Positions 18,023-26,784 are shown, counted from the first letter of the stretch. The stretch: 64,000 nt of DNA from Sporosarcina sp. Te-1 (GCF_017498505.1 NZ_CP071798.1:2501501-2565500); one strand, 5' to 3'. A program made the numbers and translations. The notes: generated by a model from the sequence alone, not told the origin.

Positions 18023-18316
18023 TCAGCCGCGAATTTGACTTGCAACTTGTTGATCCGCGTCTTGTAGAGCTTCTCCTGCGCGATTCAACTGAATTCCAAT
18101 CTCGCTCAATAACTCTCTCATTTCATTAAAATGCGGCTTGAGACGCTCATACTGTTCAGCAAACGCAACGCTGGAAGCACCTTCCCAGACCGATTGCAAT
18201 TCACCGATCATCCCATCAAGACGTCCGATTTGAGAAGCAACCTCTCCTGACTCGTGGTTATAACGGTTTGCCATTGCCGAAAGTTCTGCGGGTGTAACGC
18301 GAATAATTCCTGACAT
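18023..18316 (-). CDS. esxA: WXG100 protein EsxA/YukE
   Basis: A 97-residue helical-hairpin protein with the central W-E-G turn at residues 44-46 and the starting segment GIIRVTPAELSAMANRYN typical of YukE/EsxA. It is both substrate and structural partner of the type VIIb machine, secreted as a dimer. The C-terminus reads ALQDADQQVASQIRG. It is the first gene of the operon on the minus strand, with a GGAGAGATGAAGC ribosome site. A gap of 79 bases before esaB would let it be expressed more highly than the machinery. The upstream 440 bases should hold the promoter. Confidence 0.95.
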   Translation of the reverse strand: MSGIIRVTPAELSAMANRYNHESGEVASQIGRLDGMIGELQSVWEGASSVAFAEQYERLKPHFNEMRELLSEIGIQLNRAGEALQDADQQVASQIRG

Positions 18317-18756
18317 GCTTCATCTCTCCATTCAAAAATTTTTTATAAAATAACTGTGTGGGTTCACAGAAACCACGACAGATATTTCAACTATGAATCT
18401 ATGAAAAGCTAGGTACTTACTGTAATCAATAGCATATCCTTAAATTCATTGTCAAAAAACTTTAAAAAGGCGTAATTGACGGATAGGAAAAGGGTAATGC
18501 GGTTTTGGTCATCTTCTCCATTTTCCCCGTCTAGAAAGTCGGTCATCCCGGCTCGAATTATAAGTATTTATTTCCAAGAACACGCAGATGTTTTTTCCTT
18601 TTTAGACCTTTTGATTCATTTATGTGGCGAATGAGTACCAACAGAGATAGAAGAAAACAAGCCGCCTCCTCTTATCCATTTTATGGTTCCCCTTAACCTT
18701 CCGCTCTGTACTGTAAATGTATAACAAAAACTTTTGATTCTATTTGTGAATACATA
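18317..18756. promoter_or_regulatory. Upstream region of the type VII operon
   Basis: About 440 bases with no gene. On the minus strand a TTGACA sits in the A/T-rich stretch near 18450, but no good -10 lies at the right distance; TATGCT (13 bases) and TATTGA (18 bases) are weak candidates. A short imperfect inverted repeat (GTGGTTT/AACCCAC, about 18357-18378) lies between this and esxA. Nothing else is recognised, so the real promoter is not settled. Confidence 0.35.
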
Positions 18757-18757
18757 A

Positions 18758-18795
18758 AAAAGCACTCCAATGCACAGTAGGCATTGAAATGCTTC
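18758..18795 (-). terminator. Terminator of the nitronate monooxygenase gene
   Basis: AAGCATTTCAATGC, a 7-base loop, GCATTGGAGTGCTT and then TTTTT on the minus strand, with one bulged mismatch. It sits a few bases beyond the stop codon at 18800. Confidence 0.85.
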
Positions 18796-18799
18796 GTCG

Positions 18800-19807
18800 T
18801 CAGCTGATGAATGTCCTGAGAATTTCCTCGACCGTTCCTTCTGTTGTGTGATGCACTTGTTCACCCGCCCACATGGACATGAATTCCGGCTTCCCTTTTT
18901 TTGCCGCTTCGCTGCGGATCTTTTTCGTTAAGTCGTTTTGAACGGGATAGGGCGCGATCGGTGCGTTCTGCATCATGTTCATGAACCCATTCTGAATGCC
19001 CCGGGCCATCTTTCCGGAAAAGGTGTCGGTTAAAACGGTACTACCGGCTTCTGCCCGCAAAACCGCCTGCTTATATAAAGGATGCGCTCCACTTTCTTGA
19101 GACGCAAGCAAGGCGGTTCCGATTTGAACGGCTTGCGCCCCAAGCTCCAGCATTTTGGTCATGCTGTTTCTATCTGAGATTCCACCCGCTGCAATGATCG
19201 GAATGGAAACAGCTTTTGCCGCATCTTGTAGCAACTCTTGTAAAGGAATCAATGGAGTTCCAATAAAAGATCCTCGATGCCCGCCTGCCTCACTTCCTTG
19301 GACGACAACCGCATCCAGCCCCGCTTTCTCAACGGCGCACGCTTCTTCAACCGATGTCGCCGTCCCGATCAATAGGACACCCGCTTCTTTCAAGCGCTTT
19401 ATATTACCCGGTTTTGGCAACCCGAATGTAAACGAGCAGACATCCACCTGCTCCTGAATCACTACCTCTATTTGTTGGTCAAATTGCGAGGAAGAGAGCG
19501 GGACTTTCCAAAATGGCATCCCGAGCTTTTCACCGATCGGCTGCAACGCCTCGTATGCTTCCCGGAACAGCTCCTGGTCGATTTGCACCTCTTCCGGAAC
19601 AAATAAATTCACCGCAAACGGCCGATCCGTCCGCTTTTTGACCGCCTGAACAAATTCTCGCGTTTCATCCGCAGATAAATAGCCTGCTCCAATTGAACCG
19701 AGCACGCCGCAGTTGGACGATGCCGCCACGAACTCAGGCGTAGTCACACCCGCCATAGGCGCCTGGATGATTGGATGCTCAATTCCTAACAGTTCCAACA
19801 GTTTCAT
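18800..19807 (-). CDS. Nitronate monooxygenase (NPD/FabK-like flavoprotein)
   Basis: A 335-residue TIM-barrel FMN protein. Visible motifs are IIQAPMAGVTTPEFVAA near the N-terminus, the FMN-binding and catalytic segment VVQGSEAGGHRG (about 180), IIAAGGISD (about 225) and VQIGTALLAS (about 250). This is the pattern of class I/II nitronate monooxygenases, which oxidise alkyl nitronates such as propionate 3-nitronate. FabK enoyl reductases share the fold, but the GSEAGGH(R/T)G segment favours monooxygenase. Start: ATG at 19805-19807, overlapping the stop of the small membrane protein gene (ATGA) and so coupled to it. The longer frame adds 25 unlike residues. Confidence 0.88.
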   Translation of the reverse strand: MKLLELLGIEHPIIQAPMAGVTTPEFVAASSNCGVLGSIGAGYLSADETREFVQAVKKRTDRPFAVNLFVPEEVQIDQELFREAYEALQPIGEKLGMPFWKVPLSSSQFDQQIEVVIQEQVDVCSFTFGLPKPGNIKRLKEAGVLLIGTATSVEEACAVEKAGLDAVVVQGSEAGGHRGSFIGTPLIPLQELLQDAAKAVSIPIIAAGGISDRNSMTKMLELGAQAVQIGTALLASQESGAHPLYKQAVLRAEAGSTVLTDTFSGKMARGIQNGFMNMMQNAPIAPYPVQNDLTKKIRSEAAKKGKPEFMSMWAGEQVHHTTEGTVEEILRTFIS

Positions 19808-20034
19808 CTGTGCGCTCTCCCTTCTTTTTGGTAGATCAGAAAGACGATCAACAAAGGCAATAATGGAAGTAGTGCTATCCATTTAAATGCATTGTTGACC
19901 CCCAAAAAATAATAGGAAATCGGCAAAAACAGTAGAGCACTGAGAAGCAATGCTGGTTTCTGCTTCGTCAATAATCCAAAAAAGAACAATAGAATTGAAA
20001 TGATCAATGCTGTTTGCCAAAGGACTACTATCAA
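19804..20034 (-). CDS. Small membrane protein of unknown function
   Basis: A 76-residue protein that is almost entirely hydrophobic, with three predicted helices (LWQTALIISILLFFFGLL, PALLLSALLFLPISYYFL and FKWIALLPLLPLLIVFLIY) and a short basic tail. The start is TTG with GGAGGAGATAA immediately upstream. It overlaps the monooxygenase gene by four bases and lies 11 bases after a broken DUF5412 gene, so it belongs to the same minus-strand operon. I do not recognise a family. Confidence 0.75.
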   Translation of the reverse strand: MIVVLWQTALIISILLFFFGLLTKQKPALLLSALLFLPISYYFLGVNNAFKWIALLPLLPLLIVFLIYQKEGRAHR

Positions 20035-20045
20035 ATTATCTCCTC

Positions 20046-20408
20046 CTAGTCTTTTCGCCAGTCATACACATCACGCCTTACATCCAACTTTTTGCCGTTG
20101 ATGCGCACCGTATGGCTATCTAACCATTCAATAGAAGCTTCTTCCTCCCGATATTACCAATAAATATTTTTCTTTTTATCTCTATTACTATGATAGACCA
20201 CTTCAGCCCGTACCGCATAAGAAACGGTTGCTCCCCCATCTACCAATTACGCTTTTACCGTATAATCATCACTCGGGGAGACAGACTCTGTAAAAAAGTC
20301 CCCTTCGGGCAGCCGCTGCGTGTTGTAAAAGAATTGATACCAAATGAAAGTTAGTCCCAGGGTGAATGTAATGAACAGAGTTACAATAATCTTGATAATT
20401 CTATTCAT
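20046..20408 (-). pseudogene. DUF5412-family gene with two in-frame stops
   Basis: The frame from ATG 20406-20408 to TAG 20046-20048 encodes 120 codons reading MNRIIKIIVTLFITFTLGLT (membrane anchor), then FFTESVSPSDDYTVKA, VDGGATVSYAVRAEVVY, and near the end VRINGKKLDVRRDVYDWRKD. This matches DUF5412 membrane-anchored proteins as I remember them. Two TAA codons interrupt it at 20247-20249 (expected Tyr in KAYLV) and 20154-20156. No frameshift is seen, so decay is recent or the stops are sequencing errors. The start overlaps the end of the PstS-like gene by 8 bases. Confidence 0.8.
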
Positions 20409-21597
20409 CTATCTTCCATTCCCGAACCGGTACATATCCCGTCTTCTCGACAATCTCCTGCCCTTGTTTTGACCGCATCCATTCAATAAATGCTTCTACA
20501 TGGGGATTGTCAGTTCCTGTGGTTACGACACTAAAATGAGCTGGGATCGGATACACATTTTTCTTTATCATCTCGTCACTCGGTTCGATCCCTTCCACTT
20601 TTAATAATTTGATATCATTGTTTTTCATCATTTCAGTTGAATCGTGCCTGAATGTGAAGCCAATCGCATTTTTGTCGTTCTGATAATCTGAGACTTCCCC
20701 TATCGTCGTTCCCGTCAGAGAGGCGATCTCTTGTTGCGGTGCATCCATAATCCGGTCATTCCCCATAAACCATTCCAGTGCTATTTGGCTTCTACTATCG
20801 GCAGGCTGCTGAAATGCACGGATCGGTTCATCATTCCCGCCTATGTCTTTCCAGTTTGTGATCCACCCCGAATAAATCCCTCTAATTTCATCTTTCGTGA
20901 GGCTCTCCACGGAATTTTTGGCATGAACAAAGAAGACAAACGCATCCTGGCCGATCGGGACGCTTATAAGCTCTTTCCCTGCCCGTTCCACTGTCTCCAA
21001 CTGGGTAATTGAAAGATTCTTAACAAAAATCATATCCGCCTTCCCAGTTATCAGATTATCTAATGCCTCTCCCGTCTGATTCGACATCACTTCACTATCA
21101 TGCGGATCATAGTCCTTTTCCGGATAAACCGCCTGTGCGAAAGCGGAGTATACCGGATATAGCGCTGTGTCGCCATCAATGACCGGTATATCATCTTTTA
21201 TTGAAAAGCTCGAAGGTTCGTTTAGAGTCATTACATTCGAACCTTCTTGAAACGGGAGATACTCCAAGATGTCAACTTTAGCTTCACTGATGACAGGACG
21301 TGTCTTTTCATGCCAAGGAGGGATCGAATAAATTGCAGTTCCGCCGACCAAAACAGCTGCCCCTCCATAGAAAAACCTTTGATACCGTTTTAATTCAAAC
21401 GCAACCATGACAAGGATTGCTCCAAATGCCAGATAAACAGTACCAATAAGCGGCTGCAAAAATGCAAAGCCCTTTAGATACGCATAAACCAGACCCACCC
21501 CTGCAAGCGGTAGCAGCAACAACATAATAAGTAGTACTTTAAAGCGTTTCTTTCGCAACCTAATCCCCATCCCCATCTCCCTCGCCGATTGGCCCAA
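20401..21597 (-). CDS. PstS-like substrate-binding protein with N-terminal membrane helices
   Basis: A 398-residue protein. Residues about 18-95 contain three membrane helices (VLLIMLLLLPLAGVGLVYAY; LIGTVYLAFGAILVMVAF; FFYGGAAVLVGGTAIYSI). Residues about 125-398 are a periplasmic-binding-protein domain of the PstS type: IDGDTALYPVYSAFAQAVYP, TGKADMIFVKNLS, EIRGIYSGWITNWKDIGG, FQQPADSRSQIALEWFM. Unlike true PstS it has no lipobox and no transport partners nearby. It may sense or bind phosphate or a similar anion at the cell surface. Start: TTG behind GAGAGG; an internal ATG four to ten codons on is also possible. It heads a minus-strand operon with the DUF5412 relic, the small membrane protein and the monooxygenase. 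Confidence 0.82.
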   Translation of the reverse strand: MGQSAREMGMGIRLRKKRFKVLLIMLLLLPLAGVGLVYAYLKGFAFLQPLIGTVYLAFGAILVMVAFELKRYQRFFYGGAAVLVGGTAIYSIPPWHEKTRPVISEAKVDILEYLPFQEGSNVMTLNEPSSFSIKDDIPVIDGDTALYPVYSAFAQAVYPEKDYDPHDSEVMSNQTGEALDNLITGKADMIFVKNLSITQLETVERAGKELISVPIGQDAFVFFVHAKNSVESLTKDEIRGIYSGWITNWKDIGGNDEPIRAFQQPADSRSQIALEWFMGNDRIMDAPQQEIASLTGTTIGEVSDYQNDKNAIGFTFRHDSTEMMKNNDIKLLKVEGIEPSDEMIKKNVYPIPAHFSVVTTGTDNPHVEAFIEWMRSKQGQEIVEKTGYVPVREWKIDE

Positions 21598-21691
21598 ATC
21601 AGTACCTCTCGGCTTTCAGTTATTGTCAATTCCACTTTTATCATTTTACCATGAGTAACTAATTTTTCCATATCGCATTGTATAAACTAAT

Positions 21692-21716
21692 ATTATCGAA
21701 TAAATCGTTCGATAAT
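21692..21716. promoter_or_regulatory. Inverted repeat, likely operator of the ArsR-type regulator
   Basis: Perfect 9-bp arms ATTATCGAA / TTCGATAAT around a 7-base A/T-rich spacer, 53 bases upstream of the regulator start and between two divergent genes. The size and spacing suit a winged-helix dimer. Regulation of either or both neighbours is inference. Confidence 0.6.
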
Positions 21717-21769
21717 TATTGAACAATATAAGCAAACCATTTATACTCAATCGAAAGGAGATGTGATTT

Positions 21770-22831
21770 ATGAACACCTTATCGATTACCGGAAGAAAAA
21801 AGGAATCCTATAGCGTGGTGCTTGAATACTCATTGCTATGGGAAAGTGCTTTAGGAATCGCCGCCTTCACCAATACCCCGCTGCTTGATACGCTGGAAAA
21901 GGAGAAGGTGTTTGAGACGCTTCGGAGGAACATGCCGGACCAATTGCTTGCGGAACTAAAATTTGTTGAAGCGAACAACACATGGAAGAGTTTGCTGCAG
22001 TTGCTTCACGTCTATTCGGGAAACTCATTGGATGAATTCACTTCATTCCTCGCAACTCTATCCGACAATGAATTAAAGTATCACTGTTTTCCTTTTACGG
22101 GAGCCAGAAACGAAGCCGTAAGATCAGCCGCCTCAACAGGAGATCTTGATGCTGTCAAGCAACTGCAAGCCATAACGGGAGACATTAGCTTTTTCCCTGC
22201 TTACATAACATTCATTCATGAAGTGAATGGAGACATCTTAAAGGAACACCTGATAAAAGTTCTAACCTTATGGCATGAAATTGTTATTCAACCTGATGCG
22301 GATCATTTGTTAGGAATTGCCTCACGGGATATGAAACAGAAGAGGCTAATGAAGGAGAAACTAAGTGCCGAAGAATTTGTTACGTGGGCGACAGGCGGTA
22401 CCGAATATGCCCCCGAACCGGGAGTTCATCAGGTTTTATTGATACCCCAAATGTGTTACAGACCGTGGACCATTGTTTCTGATATTGAGAATACCAAAGT
22501 CTTTTACTATCCCATTCCGAGTACTAGCATTCATCCTGATGATCCGTATCTTCCCGATTACCTGCTCGTCCATAAGTATAAAGCGCTGGGAGATGAAACA
22601 CGGCTTCGGATGATTAAACTGTTATCTGAAAAGGACTACACGCTTAAGGAGATGACGGAACAACTGAATATCGGGAAATCCACCGCCCATCATCACCTGA
22701 AACTGCTGCGCGCTGCTTCCCTTGTGGGAATCCGTTCTTCTAAATACGTACTGAAAACAAAATCCATTACCTCACTGCCGACTGAACTGCAACAGTATTT
22801 GGAATTCCAACAAGTTAGAGGGAAAGAATGA
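21770..22831 (+). CDS. ArsR-family transcriptional regulator with a large N-terminal domain
   Basis: A 353-residue protein. The C-terminal 90 residues form an ArsR winged helix: YKALGDETRLRMIKLLSEK, TLKEMTEQLNIGKSTAHHHL (recognition helix), LRAASLVGIR. The N-terminal 260 residues resemble the DUF5937 domain of large ArsR-type regulators and may bind a ligand. No CxC metal motif is visible. The start is ATG at 21770 behind AAAGGAGA. Its stop overlaps the ATG of the MFS gene (ATGA), so it probably controls that transporter. A 9-bp-arm inverted repeat lies upstream at 21692-21716. Confidence 0.85.
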   Translation: MNTLSITGRKKESYSVVLEYSLLWESALGIAAFTNTPLLDTLEKEKVFETLRRNMPDQLLAELKFVEANNTWKSLLQLLHVYSGNSLDEFTSFLATLSDNELKYHCFPFTGARNEAVRSAASTGDLDAVKQLQAITGDISFFPAYITFIHEVNGDILKEHLIKVLTLWHEIVIQPDADHLLGIASRDMKQKRLMKEKLSAEEFVTWATGGTEYAPEPGVHQVLLIPQMCYRPWTIVSDIENTKVFYYPIPSTSIHPDDPYLPDYLLVHKYKALGDETRLRMIKLLSEKDYTLKEMTEQLNIGKSTAHHHLKLLRAASLVGIRSSKYVLKTKSITSLPTELQQYLEFQQVRGKE

Positions 22832-24042
22832 AGGGGCGAATCACTCGGAATAAAAATTTCTTGTTGCTTTGCACCGGTGTGACAGCCTCCGAACTCGGCG
22901 GTGCCTTTGGAACATTCACCAACTCGGTTCTCGTCTATGAACTCACCGGGTCCAAACTGGCACTCGGAACAATGTGGTTGTTCTACTATGTCCCTTCGAT
23001 TTTATTCCAACTGATCAGCGGTCCTCTCATCGACCGTTGGAGCCGTAAATGGATCATGGTTATATCGCAATGGACAAGGGGGTTCATCTTCCTTCTGCCC
23101 CTCATCGTGTTGGAACTTGGTACTTTGGAAACTTGGCATATTTATACAGTACAGATTGTCATCAGCTTCATTACACCTCTATACGTTCCTGCCAACCAAG
23201 CACTCATTCCGACCATCGTGTCAAAGGAACAATTACCGGCTGCCAATGCTGTTTTAGATGGCATGACGAGGATGATGCTTTTCATGGCCCCGATTCTGGG
23301 TGGCATTGTGATCCAAACTATCGGTACTCAATCCACTTTGCTGCTGGTCAGCAGTTTACTTTTGTGTTCAGGTCTTCTCTTAGTCTCTTTACGAGAAGAA
23401 AGAATCACTTTGTCCATACGAAAATCATGGTTTGGACAACTGAAAGAAGGGATCGGATACTTTTTCAACATGCGCGTCATCGTATGTCTAGCTGTTTTTT
23501 TGTCATTCGTTCAATTTGGGGTTGGCGTCACAATGGTCATCAATTTACCTTATATCACTGATCTATTAGGAGGCGATTATCAAGACTATGGCTACTTCAT
23601 GGCCGGGTTCCCATTCGGCTATATTCTTGGTTCCCTCCTTATTGGAAAGCTGCAAAGATTCAGTAGGAGATATCTAATGTTGGGCTCGTTAGTAATTGGG
23701 GGATTCACATACATTGCTCTTGGCGTTGCACACTCCATTCCTCTTGCTATAACCATCGAAGTCGCGGCTGGTGTCGTCATGGCGATCTTCAGCATCCATA
23801 ACCTATCCATCTGCCAACAGACCATCCCCAATGACATGATGGGAAAAATAATGTCTGTCCGTTTAGCCATTATCAAGCTCGCGATGCTGCTTGGAATACT
23901 TACAGGCGGTGCCGTCAGCGAACTATGGGGCATCCGCCCGCTGTACCTGTCGATCGGCTCCATTATTGTGCTCGTCTCCCTAGGAGGCATGGCAATTCCT
24001 TACTTTTCATTGATCGATAAGCCAACAGCCCAAAGATTATAA
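22828..24042 (+). CDS. MFS transporter
   Basis: A 404-residue major facilitator with twelve predicted helices. The inter-helix loop GPLIDRWSRKWIM (about residue 67) is the conserved MFS loop 2-3 (G-x-x-x-D-R), and APILGGIVIQTIG lies in helix 5. The overall pattern is that of the DHA3-like exporters. Likely exports a toxic compound or drug; the substrate is unknown. It overlaps the ArsR-type regulator by four bases, a common pairing in which the regulator senses the exported compound. Confidence 0.88.
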   Translation: MKGRITRNKNFLLLCTGVTASELGGAFGTFTNSVLVYELTGSKLALGTMWLFYYVPSILFQLISGPLIDRWSRKWIMVISQWTRGFIFLLPLIVLELGTLETWHIYTVQIVISFITPLYVPANQALIPTIVSKEQLPAANAVLDGMTRMMLFMAPILGGIVIQTIGTQSTLLLVSSLLLCSGLLLVSLREERITLSIRKSWFGQLKEGIGYFFNMRVIVCLAVFLSFVQFGVGVTMVINLPYITDLLGGDYQDYGYFMAGFPFGYILGSLLIGKLQRFSRRYLMLGSLVIGGFTYIALGVAHSIPLAITIEVAAGVVMAIFSIHNLSICQQTIPNDMMGKIMSVRLAIIKLAMLLGILTGGAVSELWGIRPLYLSIGSIIVLVSLGGMAIPYFSLIDKPTAQRL

Positions 24043-24076
24043 AAAATATGACGGTCGTCATGTAGACAACCGTCAT
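24041..24076 (-). terminator. Terminator of the ABC exporter operon
   Basis: Stem ATGACGGT / ACCGTCAT (24048-24076) followed on the minus strand by ATTTTTTA. It overlaps the stop of the converging MFS gene and may also stop that transcript, although the plus-strand T run is poor. Confidence 0.8.
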
Positions 24077-24085
24077 AGTAGTCGT

Positions 24086-24793
24086 TTATTCCCTTCTCAA
24101 AAACAATATCTTTGTCAGAAAAAAGCCCGCCACCACGTAAATCAGTATCCATATCGCATCCATCCAAAATCCATTCTCCACAATATAGGGCATGTCATCG
24201 GTAAAGTGTAGGATCACTTGATAGATAGGCGGAAACGGCAGGAGTATCCATTTGAATATGGACGCCTTTTCGACAATCCCCTCCTCTGCCAATGAAATGA
24301 CAATAACGAACATTGCGGAGAGCCATGCGAAACGTTTAGATTCCACTTTTAAGATAGAAAAGAAGGAACCGACCAAAATCCCGAATAAGGCTGACACCAA
24401 ATGTCCATAGATAGCAACACTGAGCTGAACTGGTTGGATGGGCTCCTTAAACATAGAAAAAATCAGCGGGTACACAAGAGCAAAAACTCCGAGCGCAACC
24501 GCCCACAGGAAACACACGAACCATTTCCCGAATAAATAGGCATATTTACTTTTCAGCTGGACAATCAATAAGTTTTTTTCCGTCACTCCGTCCATTGAAA
24601 AAATACTCATCGCCACCCATGTCATGGCTAAATACAGAGATACACTCGTAATTGCATAGCTGCTCATGGTCGGAACACCGCTGTACGTATAAAAAATGAT
24701 GATCCAGGCGCCGAAAAGGGTGACAGGCGGTATGAAGGTCAAAGAACGGAGGTAGCTTTTCATTTGATATTGAATAAAACCGGAACGAATCAT
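24086..24793 (-). CDS. ABC transporter membrane protein
   Basis: A 235-residue protein with six predicted membrane helices, for example FIPPVTLFGAWIIIFYTYSG, SVSLYLAMTWVAMSIFSM, FVCFLWAVALGVFALVYPLI and AIWILIYVVAGFFLTKILF. It fits an ABC-2-like permease paired with the ATPase gene it overlaps by four bases (ATGA at 24790-24793). The direction of transport is presumably export, as in two-gene systems without a binding protein. Substrate unknown. Confidence 0.8.
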   Translation of the reverse strand: MIRSGFIQYQMKSYLRSLTFIPPVTLFGAWIIIFYTYSGVPTMSSYAITSVSLYLAMTWVAMSIFSMDGVTEKNLLIVQLKSKYAYLFGKWFVCFLWAVALGVFALVYPLIFSMFKEPIQPVQLSVAIYGHLVSALFGILVGSFFSILKVESKRFAWLSAMFVIVISLAEEGIVEKASIFKWILLPFPPIYQVILHFTDDMPYIVENGFWMDAIWILIYVVAGFFLTKILFLRRE

Positions 24794-25596
24794 GATTTCA
24801 CCTTCACTTCCAATATCGAACAGTTTACACCGAGCAGTTTTCGTAACAGGTCGTCACTCTTATCTTCTTCCACCGTAATGACCGCCGTCTTTCCATCGAG
24901 TTGGATTTGGTCAGATGGTATGAACGCCAAATCCTGTTTGGCCCGAAATTTCACACGGATTAGTCTTTGCGGTTTCCTTTGCGGCTGATAGACAGTCATT
25001 TTTCCAGTCTCTATATGTAGTGTCTCTGTCGCTACCTGTGTGATCGGGCCGTCCTCATGCGCGGTGAAAATAATCGGTATCTGCCCTCGTAACTCTTGCA
25101 GCAGGCTGATAACCGCTTGTTGCGATTCTTGATCCAATCCTGTGAGCGGTTCATCCAATAGAAGTAGATCAGGTCGCATGAGAAGCGCCTGAATAATGCC
25201 GACCTTCTGCTTTGTTCCTTTGGAGCAATTGGCAAGCGGGGTATTCTGAAATGAACCTAATCCGAATATATCCATGTACTTCACAAGGAGCAATTGACTC
25301 TCCTTCGTCGAAGTATGGAAGGAAGCTGTCAATGCTAAGTATTCCTTCACTTTAAAGCGAAGCCCCTCCGGAAAATGTTCAGGGACATATCCAATTTTTG
25401 TCGTGTTCAGTCGTACTTCTCCATCGGTCGGTTCATAGATACCGGCCAGAATCTTCAACAATGTACTCTTCCCCGAGCCATTCCCCCCCTGAACGAATAA
25501 GATGGTATCTCGTGTACAAGAAAACGAAACTTGTTGAAATAATCTGCGCCCGGCTAGTTCTTTCCCAATATTAGAAACTTCCAAAACAACTTCCAT
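24790..25596 (-). CDS. ABC transporter ATP-binding protein
   Basis: A 268-residue ATPase with Walker A GGNGSGKST (about 38), signature CSKGTKQK (about 138; a variant of LSGGQ), Walker B LLLLDEPLTGLD (about 158) and the switch His in FTAHED. The last 70 residues form an extra beta-rich tail. It is coupled by overlap with the membrane protein gene. The KGTKQK-type signature is common in ABC exporters for peptides or antibiotics. Start ATG at 25594-25596 behind GGGGGATGGGAA. Confidence 0.9.
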   Translation of the reverse strand: MEVVLEVSNIGKELAGRRLFQQVSFSCTRDTILFVQGGNGSGKSTLLKILAGIYEPTDGEVRLNTTKIGYVPEHFPEGLRFKVKEYLALTASFHTSTKESQLLLVKYMDIFGLGSFQNTPLANCSKGTKQKVGIIQALLMRPDLLLLDEPLTGLDQESQQAVISLLQELRGQIPIIFTAHEDGPITQVATETLHIETGKMTVYQPQRKPQRLIRVKFRAKQDLAFIPSDQIQLDGKTAVITVEEDKSDDLLRKLLGVNCSILEVKVKS

Positions 25597-25656
25597 TTCC
25601 CATCCCCCACTTATAAATCACTTAAAGCACTAGTATACAGTAAATCTATTGGAAAA

Positions 25657-25684
25657 ATAAAAAAACACCGGATTTCTCCGGTGC
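25657..25684 (-). terminator. Terminator of the Rieske oxygenase gene
   Basis: Perfect stem CACCGG / CCGGTG (25666-25683) with a 6-base loop, followed by TTTTTTATTTTT on the minus strand. Confidence 0.9.
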
Positions 25685-25695
25685 ATTCTCCCTTC

Positions 25696-26676
25696 TTATG
25701 CGGTTCCCATCTTCACGCCAAGCTCTTTTAAATATTGTCTATATGCGATACTCATTCGGTCACAGACAAGCGACAGTTCCACTTGCAGGTCGAGCGGAAG
25801 CTCTTCAGGTTTTTGATTTTCAACAACCGGCTTGTCTTGCGCGAAGATTTCATCCTGGAATTGAATCAATGCTTCATCTGTCAGACCGGTATCGTAATTG
25901 AATGATAGGATGCCGTATGCCATGGAACGATCCTTGTCGATCGGACGGACTGTCAGCAGGATGGTCATGAGTGTATTGTTCTCTTTGTCCCTCTTCGTGA
26001 AACTGACAGTAAACGGTCGATGGATTTCATAGGTGTAATACACATATTTCGGAATTCCCGAGCCATCTGGATCAGGCTGGAAGATCGCGATTTCATCCGA
26101 ATAAATTCGGTCTTGCTCCTTGTTCACTTTATAATCATGCACTTCTCTGTGTGAATCCGTACCTAGTGCGCCGACATGAACAACTGCCAAATGACCGACA
26201 TCAAGGAAGTTTTCGATAATACGAGGCGGTTTTGCAGCCACTTCCTGCGGTCCCCAAATGACATGATGGTAGCTCTCATCTTTCATTGGCCGATAGTCAA
26301 ACAAGTCTGGGTTGTTCCCCGCAAGATTTACCCATATCAATCCATACTTTTCTATGCATGGATACGAGATGGCCTTCGCTTTTTTCGGAATCGCCCGTCC
26401 TTCCGGAAGCTGTGGAATATGCACGCATGCTCCTTCATCATCGTACTCCCACGCATGATATGGACAGACGAGGCAGTCATTTTTCACTTCCCCTAACGAC
26501 AGGGCCGCCCCTCTATGAATACAAAGATCCTTGAACGCGTGTATCCCTTTGCTATTGCGGAAAATTGCCAGTCGTTCTCCCATTAATATAACTTGAATTG
26601 GCGACTCCTTGACGTCTTCCGAACGGCATGCAACTAGCCAATCTTCCAGTACCACTTGATCATCTATCATTTTCAT
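25696..26676 (-). CDS. Rieske [2Fe-2S] aromatic ring-hydroxylating oxygenase, large subunit
   Basis: A 326-residue oxygenase. The Rieske cluster ligands are Cys52-x-His54 (CIHRGAALSLG) and Cys71-x-x-His74 (CPYHAWEYD). The mononuclear iron site is in FLDVGHLAVVH (about 160-170), where two His and a later Asp would bind Fe(II). The short length is like vanillate demethylase (VanA) or phenylpropionate-type monooxygenases. It probably demethylates or hydroxylates an aromatic or N-heterocyclic substrate using electrons from a reductase that is not encoded nearby. It is monocistronic, with its own terminator. A purine permease is divergent, which hints at a nitrogen-heterocycle substrate but does not show it. 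Confidence 0.88.
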   Translation of the reverse strand: MKMIDDQVVLEDWLVACRSEDVKESPIQVILMGERLAIFRNSKGIHAFKDLCIHRGAALSLGEVKNDCLVCPYHAWEYDDEGACVHIPQLPEGRAIPKKAKAISYPCIEKYGLIWVNLAGNNPDLFDYRPMKDESYHHVIWGPQEVAAKPPRIIENFLDVGHLAVVHVGALGTDSHREVHDYKVNKEQDRIYSDEIAIFQPDPDGSGIPKYVYYTYEIHRPFTVSFTKRDKENNTLMTILLTVRPIDKDRSMAYGILSFNYDTGLTDEALIQFQDEIFAQDKPVVENQKPEELPLDLQVELSLVCDRMSIAYRQYLKELGVKMGTA

Positions 26677-26784
26677 CGCTCCTTCTGTCTGCTTTGCTCT
26701 TTGGTTGCTTTACGTGTTTTTTGACCTTTGCGGTTAATCAATCTATCTACATAGTACGGGAAAATTCTATATCACGTCAACCCT

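Noticed and set aside
8239-18067. Many plus-strand frames opposite the type VII genes
   Set aside because: They are shadows of the minus-strand genes, with no ribosome sites and low-complexity Ser/Pro/Phe-rich products.
18357-18378. GTGGTTT/AACCCAC inverted repeat as an operator of the type VII operon
   Set aside because: The arms are short and imperfect, and no promoter could be placed next to it.
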